A DNA stretch of 64,000 bases from Treponema sp. (GCA_024693045.1 JAILLQ010000004.1:1-64000); one strand, 5' to 3'. Shown: positions 29,686 through 39,858, numbered from the stretch's first letter. Notes: generated from the sequence alone by a model not told the origin. Program-made: numbers and translations.

Positions 29686-31287
29686 ATGGCAAACTCTTTT
29701 CCAGAAATGATTGGAAAATACAAGATTGAAGGAATCGTAGCAAAAGGTGGAATGGGTGTTGTATACAAATCAACTCATCCTACACTAAAAAGACCTGTTA
29801 TCATAAAAAAACTTACAGCCAGAAAGAATTCCGCAAATTTGGAAAGATTTAAAAGAGAAGCTCAAATATTAAATGACTTACAAACTCCTTATATTGTTCA
29901 CCTAAACGACCTTTTTAAGGAAGGAGTTTCATATTATCTTGTAGAAGAGTATGTGGAAGGTCTTGCTTTGGATAAACTCCTTCAAAAGCAGACAATACTT
30001 TCCCCTCAACTCTCTGTATTAATCCTTCAGGATGCCTGTTTTGCACTTAAATACGCTCATTCAAAAAATATAGTTCATAGAGATATCAAACCAGGAAACA
30101 TATTGATTTCTAAAAAGGCCGAAGTAAAGCTCACTGACTTTGGTATTGCAAGCGATAACGCAGGCGATGATTCTTTAACTCAAAGCGGAGTTGCTCTTGG
30201 AACTCCAGCCTACATGCCACCAGAACAATTTGAAGACAGCGCAAAAGTTGACTGCAGGGCTGACATTTATGCACTAGGCATTATGCTTTATGAAATGATT
30301 ACAGGAACAAAACCTTATCCAGGAACTCTTTCAATAGAAACCTTAAACATTATTAAAAAAGGAAAATACATTTCTCCTCGAAAAATTGATAAGACAATTC
30401 CGCGTTCAATCTGTTCTCTTATAAGGAAAATGCTTAAACCTAATGCTGACAAGAGATTTCAGTCTATAAGTCCAATCTTAAAATTTACAAAAAAATACCT
30501 CAAACACTACGATTCTCACGCTATAAGAGTTGAACTGGCAAGAAGGGTTCTTTCAAAAACTCCTATAGCAGAACCCGTATATGTGATAAAAAATGCAAAA
30601 CTAAAAAAAGTAGTAAAAATAGTTACAGCAAGTCTTTTAGGTCTTACCCTGCTTGTAACTCTGTGGTTTAAGGGGCTGATACACCAGACTATTTTAAGAA
30701 AATGGTTCACACCTGTAAAAATCGAAATGAAGGTACCTTCATCGGCTCTAGAGGGCTCGGATATCCCAATCAATGCCTTTTTCTATGAAAACGATGGAGA
30801 CAAAATTCCAGAGATTATAAATACCAGACGAACTCTTTTTGAACTTATCGACAAGAAAAAACCTTCTAGAAACTTGTCTAACAAGACTTATATTTCGAAA
30901 AAAGTATTTTTGGCACATGGTTCATACAGATTAAAAGTAATTGCCGGCTCTTATGTCTGGTGGAAATCATTTACAGTAGATTCAAAGGAATTAACTCTTT
31001 CTGCAGATTTCTTAAAAAATGTAAAAAGGAAACTTAACGTAAATGCAAAGATATTTGATTCTAAAAGCGGCAAGGACATTACGAGCAAGGCAAAAACATT
31101 CGTTTTCTTCAATAATACATGGACAGAATTAGAAAGTGTTCCTCCAGAAAAACTTCTGTCTGGAAATGTTTGGAAATTCAAGTTCAGAGCAGATGGTTAT
31201 TCAGAAGAAATCTATTCCCTAAGACTGGATTGGCTTCAGGATGAATTATACATTTTCGCTAATCTAACAGAAAGTAAGGCTCAATAA
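29686..31287 (+). CDS. Membrane-anchored Ser/Thr protein kinase (Hanks type)
   Basis: GMGVVYKSTHP, VIIKKL, VHRDIKPGNILI, DFGIAS, GTPAYMPPEQ; TM segment and ~200-aa C-terminal domain. Confidence 0.95.
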   Translation: MANSFPEMIGKYKIEGIVAKGGMGVVYKSTHPTLKRPVIIKKLTARKNSANLERFKREAQILNDLQTPYIVHLNDLFKEGVSYYLVEEYVEGLALDKLLQKQTILSPQLSVLILQDACFALKYAHSKNIVHRDIKPGNILISKKAEVKLTDFGIASDNAGDDSLTQSGVALGTPAYMPPEQFEDSAKVDCRADIYALGIMLYEMITGTKPYPGTLSIETLNIIKKGKYISPRKIDKTIPRSICSLIRKMLKPNADKRFQSISPILKFTKKYLKHYDSHAIRVELARRVLSKTPIAEPVYVIKNAKLKKVVKIVTASLLGLTLLVTLWFKGLIHQTILRKWFTPVKIEMKVPSSALEGSDIPINAFFYENDGDKIPEIINTRRTLFELIDKKKPSRNLSNKTYISKKVFLAHGSYRLKVIAGSYVWWKSFTVDSKELTLSADFLKNVKRKLNVNAKIFDSKSGKDITSKAKTFVFFNNTWTELESVPPEKLLSGNVWKFKFRADGYSEEIYSLRLDWLQDELYIFANLTESKAQ

Positions 31288-31331
31288 ATAATTTTCTTGC
31301 CCTTTGCCTTTTTTCTGCTTATATTTTAAAT

Positions 31332-33899
31332 ATGACAGAAAATTCGAACGATAATGCAGAAAAAAATGAAGAGATTATTGATTCTCTATTAAATCATTTA
31401 AAAGACGAAGCTGAAGAAGTTATAAATAAAAGTCAGGAAGAAAAACCTGCAAAAAAAATTAAAAAAATCAAAAAAGGTGGAATTATACCGGCTGACCAGG
31501 TTTTACCAAGCAGACTCCCTATTATACCTATTCAGGGAAGACCTATTTTTCCTGGAATTTTCACCCCCCTCATGATTTCAAATCAGGAAGATATCAAAGC
31601 TATTGAAGAAGCCTACAAAGGAGACAGCCATATTGGTATTGTCATGTTAAAAAAAGACAATCCACAAACTTCCTACAAAGATTTGTACTCTATTGGAACA
31701 GCAGCTAAAATAATAAAAAAGATTAATTTACCAGATGGCGGGATTAATGTATTTATTTCGACAATTAAAAGGTTCAAATTAAAAAAAGCCCTTCATGCAA
31801 AAGCTCCAATAGTAGCTGCCATAGATTATTTGGACGATGAAGAAGATGACACTTTTGAAGTAAAAGCTCTTACCAGAGCCCTTATAAGTGAAATGAAAGA
31901 GGTTTCTGAAAACAACCCTCTTTTTACCGAAGAAATGCGCCTGAACATGGTAAATATCGATCATCCTGGAAAAATTGCAGATTTTATCGCTTCAATTTTA
32001 AATGTCGAAAAAGAAGACCAGCAAAAAGTTCTTGAAATGGTAAATGTACGCCAAAGAATGGAACAGGTTTTAGTGTATATAAAAAAAGAACAGGAACTTC
32101 TAAAAGTACAAAAGAAAATCCAGAACGATATAAACGAAAGAGTTGAAAAAAATCAACGCGATTACTTCTTACGCGAAGAACTTCGTTCAATTCAAGAAGA
32201 ACTTGGAACAGATGCAGATGGCAACGACAGTGACTACCAGAAATTCAAGAAAAAAATCGAAGAGTTTAAATTTGAAGGTGAAATAAAAGAAAGCCTTGAA
32301 AGCGAACTTGATAAGTTCCGTATTTTGGATACAGCTAGTCCAGAATACACTGTTTCAAGGAACTTTCTTGAATTAGTTACCCAGCTTCCTTGGAAAGACC
32401 AGGCTTTTGAATCATTTAACCTTGATACAGCCAAAAAGATTCTCAATGCCGATCACTATGGACTTGATGACGTAAAAAAACGAATTCTAGAATTCCTTGC
32501 AGTTAGAAAGTTGAAGAAAGACAACAAAGGAACAATCATCATTCTAGTAGGTCCTCCTGGAGTTGGAAAAACTTCAATTGGAAAATCAATTGCAAAGGCA
32601 ATGAATAAACCTTTCTATCGCTTTAGTGTAGGCGGTATGAACGACGAAGCAGAAATTAAAGGCCACAGACGCACTTACATTGGTGCCATGTGCGGAAAAG
32701 TAATTCAAGGCTTAAAAATTACCCATACAAAGTCTCCTGTATTTCTGATTGACGAAGTTGATAAAATGACTCAGAGCGCCAGAGGAGACCCAGCCAGTGC
32801 TTTGCTTGAAGTTTTAGACCCAGAACAGAATGTTGCTTTCCGAGATAACTATCTGGATCTGCCTTTCGATGTTTCGAATGTTTTCTTTATTTTAACTGCA
32901 AATACACTTGATACAATTCCAGAACCCTTGTTGGATCGTGCAGAAATTATTCAACTTTCAGGATACATCGATCAGGAAAAAATCGAAATTGCAAAAAAAT
33001 ACCTTTTGCCAAAAAATCTTGAAAAAAACGGAATTGCAAAAGGAAAAGTAAAATACACAAAAGACGCCCTGCTCAGAATTGCCCAGGAATTTGCCAGAGA
33101 AGCTGGTATGAGACATTATGAAAAGTGCCTGGACAAAATCCATCGCAAAATAGTCACAGAAATGATGGAAGATGCAGACAAAAAAGTAATTGAGGCTGTA
33201 AAAATCGCAAAAGAAGAAAAAAAATCGGCGGAAGAAATAAAGGCTATCAACAGCGACAAGTTCTTTGACAGCGAAAAAACTTATACAATCGATGCCGGCG
33301 ATTTGGAAAAGTACCTTGGAAAACCAGTATTTGATGAAAGCGAAATAAAGCGAGCTTCTGTTCCGGGAACAGCAATAGGACTTGCATGGACTAGCATGGG
33401 CGGCGATACACTCATGATAGAAAGTGTATCTTTCCCAGGAAAGGGAGAACTAGTTCTTACCGGTCAGCTGGGCGATGTTATGAAAGAATCTGCCGCAATT
33501 GCTATGAACTGGGCAAAAAAATATATTCTAGAAAATAAACTGAAAGATGTAGAATGGTTTGAAAAAAATACGATTCACCTGCATATTCCAGAGGGTGCAA
33601 CTCCAAAAGATGGTCCTAGTGCCGGAATTACTATGGCGACAACATTCATTTCTCTGCTTACAGGAAAGACTATTAAGCAAAACCTTGCTATGACAGGAGA
33701 ACTTTCTCTTACAGGAAATGTTCTTCCTATAGGTGGATTAAGAGAAAAAACAGTTGCGGCTAAACGTAATAAAATCAAAACAATTTTGATTCCAAAAGCC
33801 AACGAAAGAGACTTGGAAGAAATCCCAAGCCACGTAAAATCAGGGATAAAATTTATCCCTGTTACAAGAGTGGAAGATGTAATTAAAAACGCATTTTAA
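31332..33899 (+). CDS. lon: ATP-dependent protease Lon
   Basis: LPIIPIQGRPIFPGIFTPL, GPPGVGKTSIGKSIAKAMNKPFYRFSVGG, catalytic PKDGPSAGITMATTF. Confidence 0.97.
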   Translation: MTENSNDNAEKNEEIIDSLLNHLKDEAEEVINKSQEEKPAKKIKKIKKGGIIPADQVLPSRLPIIPIQGRPIFPGIFTPLMISNQEDIKAIEEAYKGDSHIGIVMLKKDNPQTSYKDLYSIGTAAKIIKKINLPDGGINVFISTIKRFKLKKALHAKAPIVAAIDYLDDEEDDTFEVKALTRALISEMKEVSENNPLFTEEMRLNMVNIDHPGKIADFIASILNVEKEDQQKVLEMVNVRQRMEQVLVYIKKEQELLKVQKKIQNDINERVEKNQRDYFLREELRSIQEELGTDADGNDSDYQKFKKKIEEFKFEGEIKESLESELDKFRILDTASPEYTVSRNFLELVTQLPWKDQAFESFNLDTAKKILNADHYGLDDVKKRILEFLAVRKLKKDNKGTIIILVGPPGVGKTSIGKSIAKAMNKPFYRFSVGGMNDEAEIKGHRRTYIGAMCGKVIQGLKITHTKSPVFLIDEVDKMTQSARGDPASALLEVLDPEQNVAFRDNYLDLPFDVSNVFFILTANTLDTIPEPLLDRAEIIQLSGYIDQEKIEIAKKYLLPKNLEKNGIAKGKVKYTKDALLRIAQEFAREAGMRHYEKCLDKIHRKIVTEMMEDADKKVIEAVKIAKEEKKSAEEIKAINSDKFFDSEKTYTIDAGDLEKYLGKPVFDESEIKRASVPGTAIGLAWTSMGGDTLMIESVSFPGKGELVLTGQLGDVMKESAAIAMNWAKKYILENKLKDVEWFEKNTIHLHIPEGATPKDGPSAGITMATTFISLLTGKTIKQNLAMTGELSLTGNVLPIGGLREKTVAAKRNKIKTILIPKANERDLEEIPSHVKSGIKFIPVTRVEDVIKNAF

Positions 33900-33907
33900 G
33901 AAACGGT

Positions 33908-34609
33908 TCAGGAGTTGAATAAAATCAAATCCTGAACCTTGTATGTAAGTGTCGTGCCAAACTGTTTCTTCTTTGATACATCGCTTGCTATATCAATATC
34001 AAAGCCGATTGTTGTTGAAGCAAAACCGTTAGCAGACACTGTAATTGTAAAATGAAAGCGTTTGCAGATATTTCCCTTTCCAGCTGTAATAGATTTTGGC
34101 CAGAAAGAAAAAATTCCATTTGTTGAATTAAAGGTAGTAGCTGGATTTGCCCATGAAGAATCCTGCATAGCAAGAAGACCAGAATCATCTTTTAACTCTA
34201 CGCAAGCATTTGCCAAAGGCTCAAAAGTTGAACCATTTAGAACAGTTCCCGTGATTACAGGGAAATTAAAGGCAGGTCCTTCCTCTTCTTTATCGCCAAG
34301 AATAGTTTGAACTGCGATAACCTTGTGATCAGGTCTTAATGTTGAAGCGACCTTTCTGATTCCGTCTAGAACAAGAGCATCTACATCTGCACTCAACTGC
34401 TTATCAACAAGAGTCTGTGCAGTGTAAACAGCTCCGCGTCCTGAAACTATATAATGAGGATGAACCTTATTGAGTACATAACTTGTAACGTCTAACCGGC
34501 AGCTTTCACAGTCGCAGGTCAACCATTCTGGTCTTTTTTTGTTAAGCTGAGCATAAGTTTCTTCAACCCTTTCAGCTACATATTCTTCCATTAAGTTATG
34601 TACGTTCAT
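33908..34609 (-). CDS. ComFB-domain protein with C-terminal carboxypeptidase-regulatory-like beta domain
   Basis: N-term CDCESCRLDVTSYVLNKVHPHYIVSGRGAVYT (ComFB-like); C-term ITGTVLNGSTFEPLANACVELKDDSG..NGIFSFWPKSITAG. Confidence 0.75.
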   Translation of the reverse strand: MNVHNLMEEYVAERVEETYAQLNKKRPEWLTCDCESCRLDVTSYVLNKVHPHYIVSGRGAVYTAQTLVDKQLSADVDALVLDGIRKVASTLRPDHKVIAVQTILGDKEEEGPAFNFPVITGTVLNGSTFEPLANACVELKDDSGLLAMQDSSWANPATTFNSTNGIFSFWPKSITAGKGNICKRFHFTITVSANGFASTTIGFDIDIASDVSKKKQFGTTLTYKVQDLILFNS

Positions 34610-34614
34610 AGGCT

Positions 34615-36639
34615 TTAATTGCCGCCATTTCTTGTGTAAGCGGCAAGTCCTCCTTGCTTTAAGATTGTTCGGCTTCTTTCTGCCAAATCATTTGTTGCCT
34701 TGATAACTTTGCCGTTACACTTAATTTCGAATTCACATCCTGTATTCAAAGCTTCTTCAATGTTTGTTAATTCCAAAACATCGCCTTGTTTTATTATATC
34801 ATAGTCTTGAGGATTTACAAAATTCATTGGAATAATTCCGTAGTTAATAAGGTTTGCCTTATGAATACGGGCAAATGATTTTGTAAGAATTGCTCTTACA
34901 CCAAGATACATAGGTCCAAGGGCTGCGTGTTCACGGCTTGACCCCTGTCCATAGTTTTCTCCACCTACAACGATACAGTTAGCAAAGTTAGCTTCTTCTG
35001 AACGGGTGTAGAAAGTTTCGTCAAGACGAGTAAGAGTAAACTTAGAAATTTCAGGAATATTTGAACGCAATGGAAGAACCTTAGCTCCAGCAGGCATGAT
35101 ATCGTCAGTTGAAACATTGTCACCAGCCTTAAGACGAACAGGAAGAGTAAGTTTTGCTTCATAATCGCGGCATTTTGGACAAGGCTTAATGTTTGGTCCG
35201 CGGAGGATTTCAACCTTCTTTGCTTCTTCCAATGGAAGTGGAGCAATCATCATACCGCGGTTCTGAGCGGCAGAAAGAACATCTTCTGATGAAAGGCGAG
35301 GATCTTTTCCGTCGAGCATAGAAACGCGAACACCGTCGATATATGCAGGATCTTCGTAATCAAGGCTTTCAGCTTCTGTAAATACACCTGTTATTGCGGC
35401 AGCTGCAGCAGTTTCAGGGCTTACAAGGTAAACATTTGCATCAGCTGTTCCAGAGCGGCCCTTAAAGTTTCTGTTAAATGTTCTGAGTGTTACACCTTCT
35501 GAGTTTGGTGCAAAGCCCTGTCCAATACAAGGCCCACAAGCCGATTCAAGAATACGGAAACCTGCTTCATATAAAGTTTCAAGAATTCCAGCCTTAGAAG
35601 CCATAAGAATTGTTGTGCGGCTTCCTGGAGCGATTCCGGCTTCTACACCAGGAGCAATGTGCTTTCCTTTTACGATTGCAGCAACAGATTCAAGGTCGTC
35701 AAGAGAAGAGTTTGTACATGACCCGATAACAACCTGAGTAACCTTTTTACCGGCAAGAGACTTGATTGTATTGATAACATCAGGATTGTGTGGGCAGGCA
35801 GCAAGAGCACCAAGTTCATCAAGGTTTATTTCGATGAGCTTGTCATAAGCTGCTCCTTCGTCAGCCTTCTGTTCTGTCCAGTCTGAACCGCGTCCCATTG
35901 CTTCAAGGAATTTTTTTGTTTTATTGTCAGAAGGGAAGATAGAACAGGTTGCTCCAAGTTCAGCACCCATGTTTGTAATTGTAGCTCTCTGTGGAACTGT
36001 AAGAGTTTCTACCCCTTCTCCAAAGTATTCGTATACTGCAAGAGTTCCACCCTTTACAGTTTCACGGCGAAGAACTTCAAGAATAATATCTTTTGCTCCA
36101 ACACCTTTTCGAAGTTTTCCTGTAAGTTTTACACCAAAAATTTTAGGCATAGCAAGGTGGAAAGCTCCTCCACCCATCGCAACAGCAACGTCCAAACCAC
36201 CGGCACCAATTGCAATCATACCGATACCGCCGCCAGTTGGAGTGTGTGAGTCAGAACCCAAAAGAGTTTTTCCTGGTTTACCAAAACATTCAAGATGTAC
36301 CTGGTGACAGATTCCGTTTCCAGGGCGTGAAAAATATAAACCGTACTTAGCAGCAATAGACTGAAGATAACGGTGGTCATCCATATTCTTAAAGTCTGTC
36401 TGAAGTGTGTTATGGTCTACATAAGAAACAGAAAGTTCTGTTTTTACGCGTGGAATACCGATTGTTTCAAACTGAAGGTAAGTCATTGTACCAGTTGCAT
36501 CCTGTGTTAAAGTCTGGTCAATTTTAATTGCTATGTCCTTACCTCTTTCGATAGGTTCCCCTTTAACGAACTTTGTTTCCGAACATGCTTCAGGAATGAT
36601 GTGAGCCTGAAGAATTTTTTCTGCCAATGTCAATGCCAT
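34615..36639 (-). CDS. Aconitate hydratase (compact, mitochondrial/AcnA-like family)
   Basis: LLGSDSHTPTGGGIGMIAIGAGGLDVAVAMGG; VIGSCTNSSLDDLE; GPCIGQG; ENYGQGSSREHAALGP. Confidence 0.93.
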   Translation of the reverse strand: MALTLAEKILQAHIIPEACSETKFVKGEPIERGKDIAIKIDQTLTQDATGTMTYLQFETIGIPRVKTELSVSYVDHNTLQTDFKNMDDHRYLQSIAAKYGLYFSRPGNGICHQVHLECFGKPGKTLLGSDSHTPTGGGIGMIAIGAGGLDVAVAMGGGAFHLAMPKIFGVKLTGKLRKGVGAKDIILEVLRRETVKGGTLAVYEYFGEGVETLTVPQRATITNMGAELGATCSIFPSDNKTKKFLEAMGRGSDWTEQKADEGAAYDKLIEINLDELGALAACPHNPDVINTIKSLAGKKVTQVVIGSCTNSSLDDLESVAAIVKGKHIAPGVEAGIAPGSRTTILMASKAGILETLYEAGFRILESACGPCIGQGFAPNSEGVTLRTFNRNFKGRSGTADANVYLVSPETAAAAAITGVFTEAESLDYEDPAYIDGVRVSMLDGKDPRLSSEDVLSAAQNRGMMIAPLPLEEAKKVEILRGPNIKPCPKCRDYEAKLTLPVRLKAGDNVSTDDIMPAGAKVLPLRSNIPEISKFTLTRLDETFYTRSEEANFANCIVVGGENYGQGSSREHAALGPMYLGVRAILTKSFARIHKANLINYGIIPMNFVNPQDYDIIKQGDVLELTNIEEALNTGCEFEIKCNGKVIKATNDLAERSRTILKQGGLAAYTRNGGN

Positions 36640-36801
36640 AATGTTCCTCATCATAAACTAGAATATATAGAATGGATAAAAGTTTAGTATTATTTGCCTA
36701 TTTATTCAATATTTGAAAAATTATTTCTATTAGAAGGAATTATCTTCTCTTTTTTTATCGATTTTATTATATTTAAAATATACAGCCAGGAGGTGTATTG
36801 C

Positions 36802-37500
36802 ATGGAAAATTATGTAGATAAGAATGATAGCGAAATCAGAGTCCAGAATAAATTTATGGCAAAAGTTTATGCTTGGATGGCCTTTGCTCTTTTTCTAAGT
36901 GCTGCGGCTGCATTTGGAACAGCATTTATGGCCTATGCGAACCATGAATTTGCACGAACACTTTTCAGTTTTGGTTATATCGTGCTTGCCCTTGTAGAAT
37001 TGATTCTTGTCTGGTGGCTGACAGCTTCAATTAGGAAAATTTCAGTATTTTCAGCTACGATAGGTTTTCTAATTTATTCAATTTTGAACGGAATTACCCT
37101 ATCGTCAATATTTTTTGTTTACCGGCTTGATTCAATTGCAAACATTTTTGTTATAACAGCACTCATGTTCACAGCGATGTCGATTTACGGCGCAAAAACT
37201 AAACAGAATCTTATGTCCTTTGGCAGATATTTTACTATGGGTATTATAGGAATAGTCATTGCTTCTGTTTTTAACATTTTCATGCGTTCATCAAGCCTTT
37301 CTTGGGGAATTTCCCTTATTTCTGTTGTCCTTTTTACAGGTCTAACAGCCTACGATTCTCAAAAAATGATGAAAGTAAGTCAGGTTGCCAGAAACGATGA
37401 AGTGTTTGCAAAAGCTTCGATTGTAGGAGCTCTTGAACTTTATCTTGACTTTATCAATATTTTCCTTTCGTTACTAAGACTTTTTGGAAGAAGAAACTAG
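36802..37500 (+). CDS. Bax inhibitor-1 / YccA-type membrane protein
   Basis: AGGAGG before ATG 36802; seven hydrophobic segments; C-term LTAYDSQKMMKVSQ..GALELYLDFINIFLSLLRLFG. Confidence 0.92.
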   Translation: MENYVDKNDSEIRVQNKFMAKVYAWMAFALFLSAAAAFGTAFMAYANHEFARTLFSFGYIVLALVELILVWWLTASIRKISVFSATIGFLIYSILNGITLSSIFFVYRLDSIANIFVITALMFTAMSIYGAKTKQNLMSFGRYFTMGIIGIVIASVFNIFMRSSSLSWGISLISVVLFTGLTAYDSQKMMKVSQVARNDEVFAKASIVGALELYLDFINIFLSLLRLFGRRN

Positions 37501-37501
37501 A

Positions 37502-38404
37502 ATGACAGACAAAAACTACATAAAAGGCATACTTTTAATAACTTCTTCGGCATTCTTCTTTGCCCTTATGGCAGTTTTTGTCAGACTTTCAGGAGACCTG
37601 CCTTTTTTTCAAAAAGCTTTTTTCAGAAATTTGATTTCCTTTCTGATTGCTTTTGCTGCGGTTTTACAGCAAGTCAAAGAAGAAGGGGTAAAAAGCATAT
37701 CTCTTCCAAAAGGCTCCCTGAAATTCCTTATTATGCGTTCTTTAGGCGGGACATTAGGAATTTTGGGGAATTTTTATGCCATTGACCATTTGATTTTAGC
37801 CGATGCTAGTATCTTAAATAAAATGGCTCCTTTTTGGACTCTTTTCTTCTGTATTCTGCTTCTCCGTGAAAAAATAAAACTTATCCCCTTAATTGCGATA
37901 ATAACGGCCTTTTCTGGTGCAATTCTTGTAGCAAAACCCTCTTTTGACTTTTCCAAAACACTGCCATCTCTTTCCGGCTTTTTAAGTGGAATTGGAGCAG
38001 GTTTTGCATATGCCTGTGTAAGAAAACTGGGAATTTTAAAATGCCCTGGAAAAGTAATTGTTCTATTTTTTAGTGCATTTTCTATACTTGTTACACTACC
38101 CTTTGTCATTATTAACTTTGAACCCATGTCTCAGAAGCAGCTTTTGTTTCTGATTTTAGCTGGGGTATCTGCTGCAGGAGGGCAATTTACAATTACATCA
38201 GCTTACTTTCATGCTCCTGCTTCAAAAATTTCAATTTTTGACTTTTGTCAGATTATATTCAGTGCAAGTCTGGGATTCTTCATTTTTGGCCAAAAACCAG
38301 ATCTATTGAGTTTCTGCGGATACATAATCATTGTAAGTATGGCTTTGCTCAATTTTCTTTATCAAAGAAGGCAATACGTCGAGTCAAGGCACGCTAACGC
38401 TTAA
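37502..38404 (+). CDS. EamA/DMT-family transporter
   Basis: Ten hydrophobic segments; LLREKIKLIPLIAIITAFSGAILVAKP. Confidence 0.88.
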   Translation: MTDKNYIKGILLITSSAFFFALMAVFVRLSGDLPFFQKAFFRNLISFLIAFAAVLQQVKEEGVKSISLPKGSLKFLIMRSLGGTLGILGNFYAIDHLILADASILNKMAPFWTLFFCILLLREKIKLIPLIAIITAFSGAILVAKPSFDFSKTLPSLSGFLSGIGAGFAYACVRKLGILKCPGKVIVLFFSAFSILVTLPFVIINFEPMSQKQLLFLILAGVSAAGGQFTITSAYFHAPASKISIFDFCQIIFSASLGFFIFGQKPDLLSFCGYIIIVSMALLNFLYQRRQYVESRHANA

Positions 38405-38447
38405 AGCCTTGACTTCGCCGTTTTGAGGGTTTTTACTACCCCCTCAA
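38380..38447. repeat. Tandem hairpin element (two consecutive inverted repeats)
   Basis: GTCAAGGC(38383-38390)/GCCTTGAC(38406-38413) and TTGAGGG(38423-38429)/CCCTCAA(38441-38447). Confidence 0.6.
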
Positions 38448-38450
38448 TAA

Positions 38451-38478
38451 AAAAGCCCCTGCACATATGCAGGAGCTT
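38451..38478 (-). terminator. Terminator after argG (minus strand)
   Basis: Minus strand AAGCTCCTGCA-TATG-TGCAGGGGCTTTTTT. Confidence 0.75.
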
Positions 38479-38500
38479 GATATCATTTCAAGATGAACAA

Positions 38501-39766
38501 TTACTCTGTTGGTCTTTTCTTAAGACTCTTGCTTTCTGCAATAGCCTGACCTTCACCAACTTTCTGTTCCATCATAGCACGAACTTTCAATGGTAAACCG
38601 AACAAAGTAATAAATCCTTCAGCATCTTTATGGTTGTAAAGTTCACCAGTTGTGAAAGAAGCTATACTTTCATTGTAGAGGCTATATTTAGAACCGCTAC
38701 CAGCTCCACGAATAGCACCCTTGATAAGTTTAACTTTTGCCCAACCAGTAACATTTTCTTCTGTCTTATCCATGAAAGCAAGACAAGCATCCATCAATGT
38801 TGTAAACCATTTACCATCGTAAATGAGTTCACCCATACGGATAGAAACCTGCTGCTTGTAGTGGTATGTTTCTCTATCAAGACAAATGTGATCCATCATT
38901 CTGTGTGCAAAGTAAAGAATTGCTCCTCCTGGAGTTTCATAAACACCACGGCTCTTCATACCTACACAACGGTTTTCACAGATATCAACAAGACCTACAC
39001 CATTTCTTCCACCGATAATGTTAAGTTCAGTAAGAAGATCAAGAGCTCCCATTTTCTTTCCATTGAGTCCAACAGGAATACCCTTTTCGAAGTCGATTGT
39101 TACATATTCGCCTTCTTCTGGAGCTTCTTCTGGAACAGTTGTGTTCTTGAGCATGTGCTTGTAGTTAGGTTCATTTTCAGTTTTTTCAAGTTCAAGACCT
39201 TCATGGCTGAGGTGCCAGATGTTTTCATCGCGTGAATATGACTGATCCTTTTTCATAGGAACTTCAAGGCCACGGTCTTCAAGGAATTTGATTTCAGCTT
39301 CGCGGCTATCCATATTCCACTTGTCGTCTCGCCATGCAGCAATTACTTTAAGATCAGGAGCAAAAGCTTTGATTGCAAGTTCGAAGCGTACCTGGTCATT
39401 ACCTTTACCAGTAGCACCGTGACAGATTGCTACAGCTTTTTCCTGACGAGCATATTCAACAAGGATTTTTCCGATAAGAGGACGGGCAGTAGATGTACCC
39501 AAAAGATATTCATCTTCATAGACGGCATTTGCCTTAACAGCAGGCCAGATGTATTCAGTGATGTATTCTTCTCTTGCATCAACAACATAGCAAGCAGCAG
39601 CACCTGTTTTTAGAGCACGAGCTTTTATTACTTCCCAGTCGTCTCCCTGTCCTACATCGATGCAGACAGCAATTACATCATAATCATAATTTTCTTTAAG
39701 CCAAGGAATGATAACAGTTGTATCAAGTCCACCAGAATAAGCCAAAATAACTTTGTCTTTTGCCAT
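38501..39766 (-). CDS. argG: Argininosuccinate synthase
   Basis: MAKDKVILAYSGGLDTTVIIPWLKENY; CHGATGKGNDQVRFE. Confidence 0.97.
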   Translation of the reverse strand: MAKDKVILAYSGGLDTTVIIPWLKENYDYDVIAVCIDVGQGDDWEVIKARALKTGAAACYVVDAREEYITEYIWPAVKANAVYEDEYLLGTSTARPLIGKILVEYARQEKAVAICHGATGKGNDQVRFELAIKAFAPDLKVIAAWRDDKWNMDSREAEIKFLEDRGLEVPMKKDQSYSRDENIWHLSHEGLELEKTENEPNYKHMLKNTTVPEEAPEEGEYVTIDFEKGIPVGLNGKKMGALDLLTELNIIGGRNGVGLVDICENRCVGMKSRGVYETPGGAILYFAHRMMDHICLDRETYHYKQQVSIRMGELIYDGKWFTTLMDACLAFMDKTEENVTGWAKVKLIKGAIRGAGSGSKYSLYNESIASFTTGELYNHKDAEGFITLFGLPLKVRAMMEQKVGEGQAIAESKSLKKRPTE

Positions 39767-39858
39767 TTTTATTAGCCTCGCATTAAATTTCTCTTTAATT
39801 AATTTACCATTTATAAAAAAAATTAACAATCGGACAAACAAGAAGTTACAAAAGCAGT

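Noticed and set aside
35924-36307. 127-aa plus-strand ORF antisense to aconitase
   Set aside because: Shadow ORF over conserved aconitase motifs
38383-38413. Possible integron attC site, considered because T. denticola is known to carry a chromosomal integron
   Set aside because: Core sequence does not fit RYYYAAC/GTTRRRY and no integrase or cassette array is present
38630-39235. 201-aa plus-strand ORF antisense to argG
   Set aside because: argG frame is unambiguous and conserved; the antisense ORF has no recognisable features
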